Shown here one piece after another: positions 15,094 through 23,171 of a stretch of 64,000 nt of DNA. Origin of the DNA: Nitrospirota bacterium (GTDB lineage: Bacteria > Nitrospirota > Thermodesulfovibrionia > UBA6902); contig JACRHD010000024.1 in the NCBI GenBank assembly GCA_016234115.1, positions 1 through 64,000 on the forward strand, written 5' to 3'. Within the stretch, counting starts at the first letter, position 1, and each line of letters starts with the position of its first letter. A program made the position numbers and the translations under genes. The notes beneath the pieces are model-generated. The model saw only the letters and a program-made list of their open reading frames with translations. It did no database searches and had not been told where the DNA came from.

Positions 15094-15240
15094 GCCACAG
15101 AGAACACAGAGATACAAAGAAAGATTGCTTATCCACAGATTAAACGGATTAAGGAATTTATTCCAAATAAATCTGTGTTAGTCTGTGTAATCTGTGGACT
15201 ATTCATTTTGTTTTTCTCTGTGCCTCCGTGGCCCTGTGGT
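15094..15240. repeat. Nested inverted repeats between argD and argF
   Basis: CCACAGAGAACACAGAG is mirrored by CTCTGTG and CCCTGTGG at the far end; inside, ATCCACAGATTAAACGG is mirrored by GTAATCTGTGGA. The element could form a long hairpin in the argDF transcript. Confidence 0.75.
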
Positions 15241-15248
15241 TTTATTTT

Positions 15249-16439
15249 TTACCTTCCGAGAATTTCTTCAAGCGCGTCGATCAGGTGATCGATTTCCTTT
15301 TCCGTGACAATCAGAGGGGGAGTAAAGCGCAGTACATTGCCGCTCGTGCAGTTTATGAGAATTCCCGTCCTTGCGCATGATTCGACTATGGGGTCGCCGG
15401 CTTTTGTCATTTCCATCCCTAACATCAGCCCTGCTCCCCTCACTTCGATGATATATGAAGAGTAATCTTTTTTCAGTTTCTCAAGACAGTCTTTAAAATA
15501 TTGGCCGATACGGCGGCAGTGGTCCAGCATAAAGCCGTCTTCAAGGAGCGTTTCCACTGTTGCGATCGCCGAGGCGCACGCCAGAGGATTGCCTCCGAAA
15601 GTGGAGGCGTGTGAGCCCGGCTGAAAAGACGCGGCCACATGCTCTCTTGCCAGAAGCGCGCCTATCGGGACCCCCCCGCCCAGTCCCTTGGCAAGGGCCA
15701 TAATATCAGGCTGTATACCGAAGTGCTCATACGCGAAGAGCTTTCCCGTCCTCCCCATTCCGGTCTGGACCTCATCGAGGACAAGCAGCAGCCTGTTTTC
15801 ATCGCATATCCGGCGGACCTCTTTCAGATAATTATCGGAAGGCGCCCTTACGCCGCCTTCTCCCTGTATGGGTTCAAGCATAATGGCGCAGGTTTCGGCA
15901 GTGATCGCTTTTCTGACGGCGTCCGCGTCGTTGAACGGCACATATCTGAATCCGGGGACCAGGGGCTCAAAGCCCTTATGAAATTTTTCCTGCCCGGTTG
16001 CGCTCAACGCCGCAAGGGTCCTGCCGTGGAAGGAGCCTTGCGCGGTTATGATTTCATATTTATTGGGGGCCACATTCTCTTTCGCATATTTACGGGCAAG
16101 TTTTATCGCAGCTTCTATCGCTTCTGCCCCTGAATTACAGAAGAAGACCCTGTCCGCAAACGAATTCTCCACTAATAATTTCCCAAGCCTGATCTGGGGC
16201 TCGATATGGTACAGGTTTGAGACGTGAATGAGCCTCTGCGCCTGTTTTTGAAGGGCGATGACGACCTTGGGGTGACAGTGTCCGAGACAATTCACCGCGA
16301 CCCCGCCCACAAAATCGAGGTACTCTTTCCCGGTTGAATCCCACACCTTCATCCCTCTCCCTTTTCGCAGGACGATCGGGGCGCGGTTGTAAGTGTTCAT
16401 CAGATATTTCTTTGATTCATCGATGAGTTTTTTATCCAT
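15249..16439 (-). CDS. argD: Acetylornithine aminotransferase
   Basis: About 396 residues from the ATG at 16439 (an ATG at 16457 is also in frame). Class III PLP aminotransferase: NSGAEAIEAAIKLAR binds the cofactor phosphate, LVLDEVQTGMGRTG holds the conserved Asp, and DIMALAKGLGGG contains the Schiff-base Lys. It makes N-acetylornithine from the semialdehyde and glutamate in arginine synthesis. Followed by argF. Confidence 0.96.
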   Translation of the reverse strand: MDKKLIDESKKYLMNTYNRAPIVLRKGRGMKVWDSTGKEYLDFVGGVAVNCLGHCHPKVVIALQKQAQRLIHVSNLYHIEPQIRLGKLLVENSFADRVFFCNSGAEAIEAAIKLARKYAKENVAPNKYEIITAQGSFHGRTLAALSATGQEKFHKGFEPLVPGFRYVPFNDADAVRKAITAETCAIMLEPIQGEGGVRAPSDNYLKEVRRICDENRLLLVLDEVQTGMGRTGKLFAYEHFGIQPDIMALAKGLGGGVPIGALLAREHVAASFQPGSHASTFGGNPLACASAIATVETLLEDGFMLDHCRRIGQYFKDCLEKLKKDYSSYIIEVRGAGLMLGMEMTKAGDPIVESCARTGILINCTSGNVLRFTPPLIVTEKEIDHLIDALEEILGR

Positions 16440-16568
16440 TGCATAAGAATATAACATAAATTACAGGGGTTTTGAAAAAGTGTTACAACCTCCGGCAGTA
16501 GCAATTCGCAGTTATTTGTGATTAAATTTATCTTACTGAGAGTTCATAAGGAAAGACATATAAATTAC

Positions 16569-16720
16569 GTCATGCCCGAGGTTCTTAGTCGGGCATCCAC
16601 CCTTCGACCCTTCGACAAGCTCAGGGCCTCAGGGTGACAAGCTTGTCATGGTGAGCCTGTCGAACCATAGATTCCCGCTTACTGACTTCCGACAGCAGGT
16701 GCTTTAGGCACGGGAATGAC
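16569..16720. repeat. Long dispersed repeat, GTCATxCCCG family
   Basis: Full-length member: GTCATGCCCGAGG, CGGGCATCCACC, TTCGACAAGCTCAGG, TTGTCATGGTGAGCCTG, GATTCCCGC and final CGGGAATGAC. It fills most of the gap between the divergent argD and oxidoreductase genes. Sister copies at 25883-25979 and 28088-28221. Confidence 0.85.
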
Positions 16721-16751
16721 GAGCTATGGAACCCCGTCAGGAGGAGAGAAT

Positions 16752-17960
16752 ATGAAAGGACCGTTCATGAAATATGTGATTATCGGAAACGGCGTTGCGG
16801 GGACTGCGGCGGCTGCCAATATCCGCAAGCTCGACGGCGAAGGCGACATAACTGTTTTCACAGATGAGGCCGTACCTTTTTACAGCCGCATCCGGCTTAT
16901 CGAATACCTGGCCGGTGACGCGGGCGCAAAAGATATTATTATTTATAAAGACGAGTGGTACGGGAAGAATAATATCAGGCTGCTGCTCGATACCTCCATT
17001 TCAGATATAGACAGCGAGAAAAAGGAAGTCGTTACATCAAAGGGCGAAAGATTTGATTATGATAAGCTGCTCCTGGCAACTGGCGGCAGTTCATTTGTGC
17101 CTCCTGTCCCCGGCGCCGACAAAAAAGGCGTCTTTACTTTACGCACGATCAGGGACGCGGACAGGATTATCGAGTATGCGAAGGGTCCAGGGAAGGTTCT
17201 CCTCATCGGGGGCGGCGTGCTGGGGTTGGAGGCGGGCAACGCGCTGAGGAAGAGGGGGTGTGAAATAACCGCCGTCGAGGTCTTTCCCCGGCTGCTGCCC
17301 AGACAAATGGACCCCGAGGGCGCGGAGATACTGAAGGCCCAGTTGGAGGTTATGGGCTTTACCTTTCACCTCGACGCAAAATCAAAAGAGATTACCGGAA
17401 ATGACAGGGCAGAGGGGCTTGTGCTTGAGGGCGGGACCAGGATCGATTGTGATTTAATCATCATATCGGCGGGCGTAAGACCGGTTGCCGGACTTGCCCG
17501 GAAAATAGGTCTGACGGTAAACAAGGGATTGATCGTAAACGACAGGATGGAGACGTCTATAAATGATATCTACGCGGCAGGCGATCTTATTGAGCATAAA
17601 GGCGTTTTTTACGGCATATGGCCGGCGGCGCAGAAACAGGGGGAAATAGCGGGCACTAATATGGCCGGAGGAAATGCGCACTATGGAGGCACTATCATGT
17701 CGAATGTACTCAAGGTCGTGGGTGTCGATCTTGCCGCGGCAGGCGATATAGACGCGGAGGGAAAAGGCGGGTCCATCGTACATAAGGACAGGGAAAAATA
17801 TGTCTACAGGAAGCTCGTGATAAGAGACAATATCCTTTCCGGATGCATCTTATACGGCGATATAACCGGCTACCGCAAAATTCTCAAGGCCATAGAGGAG
17901 AAGAGGGACGTATCCGGAATTAAAGACGCCCTCGCCGACTGGGATTTAAGCGGCTTATAA
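16752..17960 (+). CDS. FAD-dependent NAD(P)H oxidoreductase (NirB N-terminus/rubredoxin reductase-like)
   Basis: 402 residues from the ATG at 16752, with GAGGAGAG just before it; the in-frame ATG at 16716 lies in a repeat. The FAD-binding Rossmann fold starts YVIIGNGVAGTAAA, the NAD(P)-binding one is VLLIGGGVLGLEAGNAL, and the second FAD motif is TSINDIYAAGDLIE. No CxxC redox pair is present, so it is not a thioredoxin-reductase type. The layout resembles the N-terminal half of assimilatory nitrite reductase NirB and rubredoxin:NAD reductases. The electron acceptor is unknown. Confidence 0.85.
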   Translation: MKGPFMKYVIIGNGVAGTAAAANIRKLDGEGDITVFTDEAVPFYSRIRLIEYLAGDAGAKDIIIYKDEWYGKNNIRLLLDTSISDIDSEKKEVVTSKGERFDYDKLLLATGGSSFVPPVPGADKKGVFTLRTIRDADRIIEYAKGPGKVLLIGGGVLGLEAGNALRKRGCEITAVEVFPRLLPRQMDPEGAEILKAQLEVMGFTFHLDAKSKEITGNDRAEGLVLEGGTRIDCDLIIISAGVRPVAGLARKIGLTVNKGLIVNDRMETSINDIYAAGDLIEHKGVFYGIWPAAQKQGEIAGTNMAGGNAHYGGTIMSNVLKVVGVDLAAAGDIDAEGKGGSIVHKDREKYVYRKLVIRDNILSGCILYGDITGYRKILKAIEEKRDVSGIKDALADWDLSGL

Positions 17961-18050
17961 AGACCGTCTTCTTCGCCCTGCGAACGATGTCTCCGGATTT
18001 CAGGGCGGTGTGCGTTGAAAAAAGCGGAGTGAAACAATTAAGATAGCTTG

Positions 18051-18788
18051 ATGGGAAAGGCCGGACCGATATTGTTGCGGAAGACAAATTTCTTTGGTCG
18101 CTCCGGCCTGCAAAATCTTATAACAGGCCTTTCTGTTTTGTTCTTTGCGGTATCATGCCTGATTACCGTTGTTGCTCTGTTTTCCCCTCATAGGAATGTC
18201 CCTTATCAGAATGGACCGGAAGATTTGCAGGCCGCGACGCCCTCGCCTGAATTAAAGGCCATGCTGGGAAAAGTCGCCAGGGAGCAGGAGGCCAACAGCG
18301 CCCTGATCGGAGAAATGCAGGCCACTATCGCAAAGCTGGAAGAAAAGCTCTCCCAAAAGGCCGGGAAGGCTTCCACAATCGCCGGGACCGCAGTGGCCCC
18401 GAAAAAGGCGCATGTGCTGGCTGTGCTGGACGGCGGGTCTTTCGGTTCAGGGCAGGCCGTGATCAGCGAAAATCTCATGGACTCAGTGAAAGCGCTGGCG
18501 CCCGACATTCTACGGTCCCCTGAGAGTCGTGTTCTTATCGAAGGGAATACCGACAACAAACCCATAAGGACTTCCGACGAAAAACAATACAGGGACAATA
18601 TAGAGCTGTCCTTTCTCAGGGCAAAGGCCGTCGCGCTTATACTGGAGAAGTACGGAGTTCCCGCTGAGCGCATTTCCGTCATTGCCAACGGCGACACCCG
18701 TCCTGTGGCCCCGAATGAGACAGAGGAGGGCAGGGCGAAAAACCGCAGGGTCGAGGTAAAACTTACAGCCGGAGAAGGGGAGTTTTAG
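18051..18788 (+). CDS. OmpA/MotB-like peptidoglycan-binding protein with N-terminal TM
   Basis: About 245 residues; the ATG at 18051 is preferred to a TTG just before it. One membrane segment (about residues 22-45, LITGLSVLFFAVSCLITVVAL) is followed by a coiled coil with QEANSALIGEMQATIAKLEEKL. The C-terminal OmpA domain (about 120-240) has VLIEGNTDNKP, LSFLRAKAV and the ENRRVEV-like KNRRVEVKL end. It probably anchors the inner membrane to the cell wall. Only six bases separate it from the ExeA-like gene, so they are one unit. Confidence 0.85.
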   Translation: MGKAGPILLRKTNFFGRSGLQNLITGLSVLFFAVSCLITVVALFSPHRNVPYQNGPEDLQAATPSPELKAMLGKVAREQEANSALIGEMQATIAKLEEKLSQKAGKASTIAGTAVAPKKAHVLAVLDGGSFGSGQAVISENLMDSVKALAPDILRSPESRVLIEGNTDNKPIRTSDEKQYRDNIELSFLRAKAVALILEKYGVPAERISVIANGDTRPVAPNETEEGRAKNRRVEVKLTAGEGEF

Positions 18789-18794
18789 GACACA

Positions 18795-19919
18795 ATGTAT
18801 ACCCGTCATTTCGGTCTCAAAATACTGCCGTTTGAAAATGTTCCCGACCCGGCGTTCTTTTTTGATCAGGGAGATTATGCGCGGATACGTAACCGTATTA
18901 CGGAATCTCTGAAGGCGGGCCGGGGCCTGATAGTGGTAACCGGGCCCGTGGGCTCGGGCAAGACCACCCTGAGCCAGATGATAATCTCCTCATTCTCCGA
19001 TCAAATAATGCTCATATGGATGTCCGCCCCGCCTGAAAACAGCGTGGACCTTTTTATGTTTATCGCCCAGGAGCTCGGCATGAATCCGACGGCGTCCAAG
19101 GAAACATTCGTCCTGCGGGACATCAGGAACGCCCTCCGGAAACTCAAATCCGAAGGCAGAAAATGCCTGATGATAATTGATGAATCACACCTGATGTCGC
19201 ACGATCTGCTCAATGGTATTCGCCTGCTTAACAACCTCGAGGAGGGGCCTGTAAAACTGATCCAGATCCTCTTGCTGGGCCAGGAGGAATTGATGAAAAC
19301 GCTTGCCGGACCGGGGATGGAGCCCTTCAAACAGCGTATTGCCGCCCTCGAGATAATCGGAAAAATGGACCCCGGAAAGACGCGCAGCTACATATCGCAT
19401 CGCATCCAGGTGGCGGGGGGCGGGCCTTCCATATTTACGGACACGGGCTGGGAAGCCATTGTGCTGGCCTCTAATTCTGCAGGCGTCCCGCGCAAAATAA
19501 ATTTACTGTGCGACAAGTCCCTGACCGTCGCCTTTGAGAAAGGAAAGTCAAAGGTCGACATAGACTCGGTATCGGAAGCCGCCGACGGAATGGAGCTGGG
19601 AAAAGAGGTCTTTCATTACAAGCTTGCGCAGCGCGAAGACAGCAGGACGGGAGACACTGATGCAGTTGAAAATGCCGCTGCCGAAAAACACGCGCCTCCT
19701 GCTGAAGGACCCTCGCCGGAAGGACCGGCCGGCGCCGGACTGTCCGGTAAGGACAAAAAATCGTCCTCCACTCAGGTCAGCGGTAAGATACCGGGATTGT
19801 CGGCTGTAGCGGCTGAAACAGGACCGGGCGATCTGAAAATACCGCTCCTGATGCTTTCTCTGTCAATCGTCACGCTGATACTGAGCATCATCTTTTATTG
19901 TCAAAAAACAGGCTGCTGA
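18795..19919 (+). CDS. ExeA/GspA-like AAA ATPase with C-terminal TM
   Basis: 374 residues. The start MYTRHFGLKILPFENVPDP is the ExeA signature; Walker A is GPVGSGKTTLS and Walker B CLMIIDESH, with the AAA core to about residue 270. A Pro/Ser/Lys-rich linker leads to a single C-terminal membrane segment (KIPLLMLSLSIVTLILSIIF). ExeA proteins with partner GspB-type proteins help pass secretins through peptidoglycan. Here the partner is the OmpA-like protein encoded just upstream, which supports a cell-wall-related role. Confidence 0.87.
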   Translation: MYTRHFGLKILPFENVPDPAFFFDQGDYARIRNRITESLKAGRGLIVVTGPVGSGKTTLSQMIISSFSDQIMLIWMSAPPENSVDLFMFIAQELGMNPTASKETFVLRDIRNALRKLKSEGRKCLMIIDESHLMSHDLLNGIRLLNNLEEGPVKLIQILLLGQEELMKTLAGPGMEPFKQRIAALEIIGKMDPGKTRSYISHRIQVAGGGPSIFTDTGWEAIVLASNSAGVPRKINLLCDKSLTVAFEKGKSKVDIDSVSEAADGMELGKEVFHYKLAQREDSRTGDTDAVENAAAEKHAPPAEGPSPEGPAGAGLSGKDKKSSSTQVSGKIPGLSAVAAETGPGDLKIPLLMLSLSIVTLILSIIFYCQKTGC

Positions 19920-19934
19920 GAGAGGGTTTTCAGC

Positions 19935-19978
19935 TTACACCCCTTCGTACTTCTTCATGCGCCGGTATTCCGCGTTGA
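19935..19978 (-). pseudogene. Remnant of the 3' end of a B12-radical SAM gene
   Basis: About 40 bases match, with one or two differences, the last 13 codons of the radical SAM gene whose stop is at 21659 (NAEYWRMKKYEG). Only this terminal scrap is present, on the same strand, just after the ExeA-like stop. It looks like the leftover of a duplicated or moved gene copy. Confidence 0.65.
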
Positions 19979-20029
19979 CCCGGATTACTCATAAACTCCG
20001 GGAGGTATGATTCAAAAACATGTTGCATA

Positions 20030-20587
20030 TCATCTTTTCACTTCATGGAACCCGGCGATATCAAAATCGGAACCGGACATGATCGACGGTTTGACCTCAA
20101 ACACATATGTTCTGATGACTTCCTGCCCCAGTCTGTTAGTCAGCGTTACATCATAAAGGAATTCAAATTCATAACGGCGCTCATCCCTTTTAACAAGGAG
20201 CCCGTCATTCGCCTGTTTTGCTTTTTTGCCGTAAATTTTCTTCATCCCGTCTATAAACTCATCATAATTTTTGAAAGCGGTCCTGAAAGATTTTTCATAC
20301 ATATTCCGGTCAATGACCAATGGTTTATCTTTGACCCGTTCTCTCTTAAGCGTATCAAGGTACAAAAAAGCACGAACGTTCTCCAATATCGCCTTGACTC
20401 TCAGCACGTCCACTGTGTCATAAGGATTACCTTTTCCCGTTATGACGGCTTCCAGATGTTTTTCAACGGTGTTTCGCGCCTTTCTCTCTATTAACTTCAG
20501 ATTTATAAAATAGCCTGCCGCAATAAAGATAATAATGATTGATGAGCTCAAAATAGCGAGCTTCTTTCCGTCTATTCTTCTAAGCAT
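20030..20587 (-). CDS. Membrane-anchored hypothetical protein
   Basis: 185 residues. One N-terminal membrane segment (about residues 11-30, ILSSSIIIIFIAAGYFIN) is followed by a mostly hydrophilic, probably periplasmic domain with strand-rich end (RYEFEFLYDVTLTNRLGQEVIRTYVFEVKPS). It resembles small inner-membrane proteins of unknown function; no family recognised. Its ATG overlaps the end of a short open reading fragment upstream. Confidence 0.6.
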   Translation of the reverse strand: MLRRIDGKKLAILSSSIIIIFIAAGYFINLKLIERKARNTVEKHLEAVITGKGNPYDTVDVLRVKAILENVRAFLYLDTLKRERVKDKPLVIDRNMYEKSFRTAFKNYDEFIDGMKKIYGKKAKQANDGLLVKRDERRYEFEFLYDVTLTNRLGQEVIRTYVFEVKPSIMSGSDFDIAGFHEVKR

Positions 20588-20745
20588 CTTGCCTTATATC
20601 GACTCAACGCCGCAAAAACTTCATTCGGGTATCTGTCCGCATAATCTCTCATTGCAGGAAAAATTCGCCGTAATATTCCATCCGTCGGATTTGTATAATA
20701 GACAAGGGCGATAGCAGGGCAATTAAAAGGCTCACTGAAAATCCT
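20572..20745 (-). pseudogene. Possible ORF remnant overlapping downstream start
   Basis: A frame without a good start is open over about 57 codons, ends at 20572 and overlaps the start of the 185-residue gene by 16 bases. Its composition (TNPTDGILRRIFPAMRDYADRYP) looks protein-like. The only ATG is at 20652. It may be the tail of a gene whose beginning was lost. Confidence 0.3.
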
Positions 20746-20767
20746 TTATCAATTAAGAGGGGACAAT

Positions 20768-21283
20768 ATGAACGAGATCATTCCACAGCAAGTTATCGAA
20801 AGCAAAAATCTTTTTCTCAGAGGCAAGAAGGTGATGCTGGATAGAGACTTGGCGGCTCTTTATGGAGTTGAGACATTTAATCTTAATAAAGCAGTCAAAC
20901 GTAATATTGATCGTTTTCCCGAAGATTTTATGTTTCAATTAAATAATGACGAATTTAAGGACTTGATATTCCATTTTGGAATATCAAGTTGGGGAGGCAC
21001 TCGCAAGCGTCCATATGTATTTACTGAGAATGGTGTCGCTATGCTTTCCAGTGTTTTGAATTCTAAGAGAGCTATTCATGCCAATATTCAAATTATGAGG
21101 ACTTTCACGAAGATCAGAGAAATGCTGGAACACAATACGGAACTTGCCCGAAAAATAGAGGCCCTCGAAAAGAAATATGATGCTCAATTTACGATAGTGT
21201 TTGATGCTATACGTCAGCCTATGTCACCGCCGGAGATCCGAAAGCCGCAAATAGGGTTTAGGCCGTCGGGAGACAGAAGGTGA
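20768..21283 (+). CDS. ORF6N-domain protein (phage-type DNA-binding)
   Basis: 171 residues. The N-terminal ORF6N domain is clear: NLFLRGKKVMLDRDLAALYGVET, NKAVKRNIDRFPEDFMFQL, then YVFTENGVAMLSSVL. A short helical region with EKKYDAQFTIVFDAIRQ follows, as in the common chromosomal ORF6N proteins. The domain was first described in phage anti-repressors. It stands alone, probably a mobile cargo gene. Purine-rich GAGGGGACAAT precedes the ATG. Confidence 0.9.
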   Translation: MNEIIPQQVIESKNLFLRGKKVMLDRDLAALYGVETFNLNKAVKRNIDRFPEDFMFQLNNDEFKDLIFHFGISSWGGTRKRPYVFTENGVAMLSSVLNSKRAIHANIQIMRTFTKIREMLEHNTELARKIEALEKKYDAQFTIVFDAIRQPMSPPEIRKPQIGFRPSGDRR

Positions 21284-21416
21284 AAAATAATGAAGGACGA
21301 GAATTAGTTTAAGTAGTCAACAACGTTCCCCGTGGCAGTTCGGCATCCGAAGAATTCTGAACCCATTTTTAAATTGCCATGATCGACTGTTTATATTAAA
21401 ATAACGACCATAAGGC

Positions 21417-21662
21417 ATGACTAACGTAAGAGAAATTACTTCAGAATTGTGCGGCAGGCTCGAAGAGCTTTATGGTGAGAGCCTTGTGCATACAATCCTT
21501 TTCGGCTCTCACGCGCGAGGTGATGCTGAACCGGACTCTGATATCGATATACTTGTAGTGTTGCAGGGAGAGCGCGCCGTGGACCTCTATCTTGCGCAAA
21601 AAGACCAGAAAAAGGCCCTCGATAACATACGCCCGCTGAACGCAGCGCAGCGCCGGCCCTAA
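21417..21662 (+). CDS. MNT-type nucleotidyltransferase, truncated
   Basis: 81 residues. The minimal nucleotidyltransferase motif is intact: ILFGSHARGDAEPDSDIDILVV (GS-x10-DxD). The family is usually 95-110 residues with a third catalytic Asp further on; here the frame ends in DNIRPLNAAQRRP, which lacks it and overlaps the stop of the convergent radical SAM gene by four bases. It is probably the 5' part of an MNT gene cut by rearrangement, and no HEPN partner follows. Confidence 0.65.
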   Translation: MTNVREITSELCGRLEELYGESLVHTILFGSHARGDAEPDSDIDILVVLQGERAVDLYLAQKDQKKALDNIRPLNAAQRRP

Positions 21663-23140
21663 ATCCCTTCGTACTTCTTCATGCGCCAGTATTCCGCGTT
21701 GAGCGTCTCGACTATATAATCGACCCTGCGGGTCCTCAGCAGTTTGCCGAAGGCGTCAAGGAAGACCTTCGGATGCTTGAACAGGATGCTGAACAGGATT
21801 GAATAGAAGCTGATGTTGCTCTTGCGGGTGAAGTAATTCTTCACGAAGAACGCGTTCTGCAGTTTCCTGCGGATGTCGCGGAGCTCTTCCTTCTGAAATG
21901 TTATTGCCATGAGGGGCAGCTCCGGCTGTCTGTGCGCCCATATCTCAGAGAAGGGCAGGTTGGGGTCGAGCCATCCGTTTTTGATCGCCATATCGTAAAT
22001 ATCGGTGCCGGGATATGGAGTGAGGAAATAAAAAGCGGTGTAATCCGCCTCGATATCTTTCGCCACCTGGAAGCTCTGTTCTATGTCCTCTTTGGTCTCT
22101 TCAGGATTGCCGATAATGAAGGTCGCGAGCGTCCTGATGTCGAGCTCCTTGCACATCTTGAAGGAATGCTTGATCTGCGCGGTCCTGTCTCCTGCGCCGC
22201 CCTTGCCCAGTACCCTGAGGATCTTTTCGGAGCCGCTTTCAACGCCGAAATCAAGCTGAACGAGTCCTGATTCCTTCATCATCTTCATCAATCCTATGTC
22301 TGTCTGGTCCACCCTGGACTGGCAGCCCCATTTGATATTCAGGTTTCTCTTCTTTAATTCCTCGCAGTATTCCTTCACCCATTTGGGGCTCAGCGTAAAG
22401 GTGTCGTCGCAGTAATATATGCCCTTCATGTCATAATTTTTAACGAGATGCTCTACCTCATCCACCACGTTTTTGACGGAGCGCCTCCTGGTGCGTCTGC
22501 CGAAGATGTTGTGGCTGCCGCAATAAATGCATTTAAAAGGACAGCCCCTGCTTGTAACGATAGTCGTCTGGTTCTTGGTCGCGTAACCTCTTATTATCCC
22601 GGGCGGCTTGAGATACGGCGTCATATCGATAAGATGGCGCGCGGGAAACGGGATGGTATCCAGGTCCTGTATCATTTCGCGCCTGCCGTTTTCAATGATG
22701 TTGCCGTCTTCAATGTACATGACGCCGTTGACTCCGGCAAGCCCTTCCTTGTTCCCCAGTTTACTGCATGCCTCGACGATTGTATCTTCACCTTCACCGA
22801 CTACAATGAAGTCGAGACCGAACTCCTTCAGGGTCTCTTTCGGCTTGACGGTTGTGTGGACGCCGCCGGAACAGTATATTTTGTCCGGCAGCTCCTTCTT
22901 GAGGTCCTTCATCAGGGTAAATGCCTTCTGGTATCCTACCGTTAAGAAGCTGAGGCCTATCAGGTCCGGGTTGAAATCCTTTATCTCCCTGATCATGCTC
23001 GACTGGTATTCAGGGTCCGAGTCGTAAATCTGAACGGCATGCCCCGCCTTTTCCAGAACAGCGGCAATATACATGAGACCCAGAGGGGGCACGACATTAT
23101 TGCCGTCCAATACCTGTGCATTTACCAAAGTGACTCTCAT
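21659..23140 (-). CDS. B12-binding-domain radical SAM protein
   Basis: About 493 residues from the ATG at 23140, preceded by AAGGGGAAGGG; the longer frame to 23200 overlaps the upstream stop and is rejected. The cobalamin-binding Rossmann-like domain (residues 1-150) has PPLGLMYIAAVLEKAGH and DPDLIGLSF-like segments. The radical SAM motif SRGCPFKCIYCGS carries the three cysteines, followed by GIYYCDDTFT. These enzymes commonly methylate unreactive carbon or remodel lipids. It follows 31 bases behind the PqqD-radical SAM-methyltransferase gene, so both probably act on one product. Confidence 0.9.
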   Translation of the reverse strand: MRVTLVNAQVLDGNNVVPPLGLMYIAAVLEKAGHAVQIYDSDPEYQSSMIREIKDFNPDLIGLSFLTVGYQKAFTLMKDLKKELPDKIYCSGGVHTTVKPKETLKEFGLDFIVVGEGEDTIVEACSKLGNKEGLAGVNGVMYIEDGNIIENGRREMIQDLDTIPFPARHLIDMTPYLKPPGIIRGYATKNQTTIVTSRGCPFKCIYCGSHNIFGRRTRRRSVKNVVDEVEHLVKNYDMKGIYYCDDTFTLSPKWVKEYCEELKKRNLNIKWGCQSRVDQTDIGLMKMMKESGLVQLDFGVESGSEKILRVLGKGGAGDRTAQIKHSFKMCKELDIRTLATFIIGNPEETKEDIEQSFQVAKDIEADYTAFYFLTPYPGTDIYDMAIKNGWLDPNLPFSEIWAHRQPELPLMAITFQKEELRDIRRKLQNAFFVKNYFTRKSNISFYSILFSILFKHPKVFLDAFGKLLRTRRVDYIVETLNAEYWRMKKYEGI

Positions 23141-23171
23141 AATTCCCTTCCCCTTTTTATTGATATTTTTG

